The notes beneath the pieces were generated by a model. That model was not told where the DNA came from. It saw only the letters and a program-made list of their open reading frames with translations, and made no database searches. This document shows, in pieces, positions 6,349 to 7,262 of a stretch of 7,262 nucleotides of DNA (position 1 is the stretch's first letter; each line of letters opens with the position of its first letter). The position numbers and the translations under genes were made by a program. The DNA is from JAKFFN01 sp036675025 (GTDB lineage: Bacteria; Sumerlaeota; Sumerlaeia; Sumerlaeales; Sumerlaeaceae). The stretch spans positions 1-7,262 of the forward strand of contig JAKFFN010000360.1 of the NCBI GenBank assembly GCA_036675025.1. Reading direction: 5' to 3'.

Positions 6349-6485
6349 TGGATGCCCTCCCCTACATTATTTCTGACCGGGAACACACTTACCCTTCGAG
6401 GTTGCAGTTTTCCTTGATCGTTGCGTAAAGAAATGCAAAAGAAGTGTAAGTGCAAGTGAGACTTTAAAGCAAAGGGGCGAGCCTG
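6349..6485. promoter_or_regulatory. Divergent control region between the GH127 gene and the thioredoxin-fusion gene
   Basis: These 137 bases hold no gene and must drive transcription both ways. They include a strong minus-strand ribosome-binding site for GH127 (6355-6363) and AAAGGGG (6471-6477) for the thioredoxin fusion. I see no convincing -35/-10 pair; TTGATC at 6414-6419 is the best -35-like box but lacks a partner. CACTTAC (6386-6392) and GTAAGTG (6446-6452) form an inverted repeat 53 bases apart, the second arm lying inside the AAGTGN tandem repeat. CTTTAAAG (6462-6469) is a perfect 8-bp palindrome. Confidence 0.45.
6442..6459 (+). repeat. Three tandem copies of AAGTGN
   Basis: AAGTG occurs at 6442-6446, 6448-6452 and 6454-6458, each followed by one variable base, giving an 18-base array with 6-base period. 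It lies 27 bases before the thioredoxin-fusion start. The same motif occurs once in reverse (CACTT, 6386-6390) on the GH127 side. It could be a protein-binding site or chance low-complexity sequence. Confidence 0.6.
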
Positions 6486-7076
6486 ATGGCCAGCCATTTT
6501 GGAACACGTTGTCCCAAGTGTGACTACAGTTCATCGAATCCGGAGACATGCGACTCCTGCGGAGCGCTTATCAGCAAAATAAAGGCGCGGGATCGGGACG
6601 ATGAAGATAACGACTACTATACGCCCGGAGTCAACCGGGCAGGTGCAGGAAGCTCCTTTACCAAAATAATGCTGATCGCGGTTGCAGTTCTTGCCGTTGT
6701 GGCATTTGCGGTTTTCCAGATGCGGGAATCCGGACCTACGACTTCTGGTACCGGCTCAGTGGCTTCTGTGTTTACCGAAAACTTTGATACAGAGGTGGTC
6801 AACTACAGTGCCACGCCTGTGCTGGTAGATTTTCATGCGACGTGGTGTGGGCCCTGCAAAACCCTGGCGCCTCGGCTGGAGCAAATGGCCAGCGACTACA
6901 GCACAAAACTGAAAGTGGTAAAGGTGGACATCGACCGCGATCCGGAAATCGCACGGCGCTACAGCGTGCAAGGCGTACCCACCCTGGTGCTCGTTAAGAA
7001 TGGTTCAGAAGTTGCCAGAACTGTCGGGGCGTTGCCGCTGCCTCAGTTAAAGTCGCAGTTCGACCCTCACCTGTAA
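6486..7076 (+). CDS. Membrane-anchored thioredoxin with N-terminal zinc ribbon
   Basis: A 196-residue three-part protein. Residues 9-25 hold a Cys4 zinc ribbon (Cys9-x2-Cys12, Cys22-x2-Cys25). Residues 31-59 are a polar linker rich in acidic and basic residues. One transmembrane helix spans about 60-78. Residues 95-196 are a complete thioredoxin domain with VDFHATWCGPCK (114-125), redox cysteines 121 and 124, and the cis-proline in GVPT (Pro165). The domain would exchange disulfides or reduce thiols. Positive charges before the helix favour the zinc ribbon in the cytoplasm and thioredoxin in the periplasm, but only mildly; the reverse is possible. AAAGGGG lies 8 bases before the ATG, which supports the start. 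It is divergent from the GH127 gene and has no co-directional partner in view. The domain calls are firm; target and side of membrane are not known. Confidence 0.92.
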   Translation: MASHFGTRCPKCDYSSSNPETCDSCGALISKIKARDRDDEDNDYYTPGVNRAGAGSSFTKIMLIAVAVLAVVAFAVFQMRESGPTTSGTGSVASVFTENFDTEVVNYSATPVLVDFHATWCGPCKTLAPRLEQMASDYSTKLKVVKVDIDRDPEIARRYSVQGVPTLVLVKNGSEVARTVGALPLPQLKSQFDPHL

Positions 7077-7077
7077 C

Positions 7078-7262
7078 TTACTTCGTTGCCGCTGCAACTG
7101 CCGTTTCTTCCGCGGCTGTTGCTTCGGGTTCGCCGATTTTGTTGCCATACCCGATCACGATGGTTGATACAATGAGCACGATGATGCCGGCAAATACTAC
7201 GCTCCGCGTCGCCGCACTTGCAGAGACCATTGCCAAGGAACTTGGCGCCGATCCGGCGCTGG
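7078..7262 (-). CDS. C-terminal part of a small or tail-anchored membrane protein (uncertain)
   Basis: The minus-strand frame is open from the window edge to a TAA at 7080-7078, one base beyond the thioredoxin-fusion stop. It encodes a hydrophobic helix (VVFAGIIVLIVSTIVIGYG) followed by a hydrophilic Glu/Ala-rich tail ending in Thr-Lys. An internal ATG at 7230-7228 would give a complete 50-residue protein, but it has no clear ribosome-binding site, so the frame may belong to a longer gene entering from the right. The clean membrane segment and short charged tail are the reasons to prefer it. A rightward frame on the other strand competes for the same DNA (see findings). No family recognised. 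Confidence 0.45.
   Translation of the reverse strand, partial: SAGSAPSSLAMVSASAATRSVVFAGIIVLIVSTIVIGYGNKIGEPEATAAEETAVAAATK

Noticed and set aside
1..7262. CRISPR arrays, tRNA or rRNA genes, insertion sequences, phage attachment sites
   Set aside because: No regularly spaced repeats, cloverleaf-like segments, transposase or integrase frames, or terminal inverted repeats were seen by eye on either strand.

Overview
The window carries seven convincing gene bodies or gene ends, plus one ambiguous gene end. Together they look like ordinary chromosomal accessory-metabolism DNA of a moderately GC-rich Gram-negative bacterium. A proteobacterium, perhaps a polysaccharide-degrading gammaproteobacterium, fits best: there are clear Shine-Dalgarno sites, Sec signal peptides, a BdcA-like reductase, a DoxX protein and a secreted GH127 enzyme. 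This assignment is inference from gene families; there is no rRNA, tRNA or other taxonomic marker here.

Layout from left to right. (1) Bases 1-16 hold the first five codons of a leftward gene with an excellent ribosome-binding site; its start resembles the Pro-1 tautomerases. (2) A 227-bp divergent control region leads into a rightward gene (244-1563). It encodes an exported protein with an N-terminal beta-rich module followed by a DUF1565-type motif and a right-handed parallel beta-helix. It ends in a strong hairpin terminator. (3) A leftward pair, doxX then a short-chain dehydrogenase/reductase (2880 down to 1642), diverges from an AraC-family regulator (2964-3920) across an 83-bp gap that contains a direct repeat. 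The arrangement suggests that the regulator controls the pair. (4) A leftward 806-residue exported GH127 (DUF1680) glycoside hydrolase with all expected catalytic and zinc-binding residues (3928-6348) converges on the regulator with only 7 bp between them. (5) Across a 137-bp divergent control region with a triple AAGTGN repeat lies a rightward gene for a zinc-ribbon/transmembrane/thioredoxin fusion (6486-7076). (6) The right end (7078-7262) is open on both strands. The leftward frame gives a membrane-anchored C-terminus and is slightly preferred.

The genes look like three or four independent units, not one pathway. I found no mobile element, CRISPR array, tRNA, rRNA or phage module. The most thought-provoking points are a membrane-tethered thioredoxin divergent from an exported enzyme that depends on a catalytic cysteine, the AraC/DoxX/SDR divergon with its operator-like repeats, and the uncharacterised N-terminal module of the beta-helix protein. 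None of these proves a new system.
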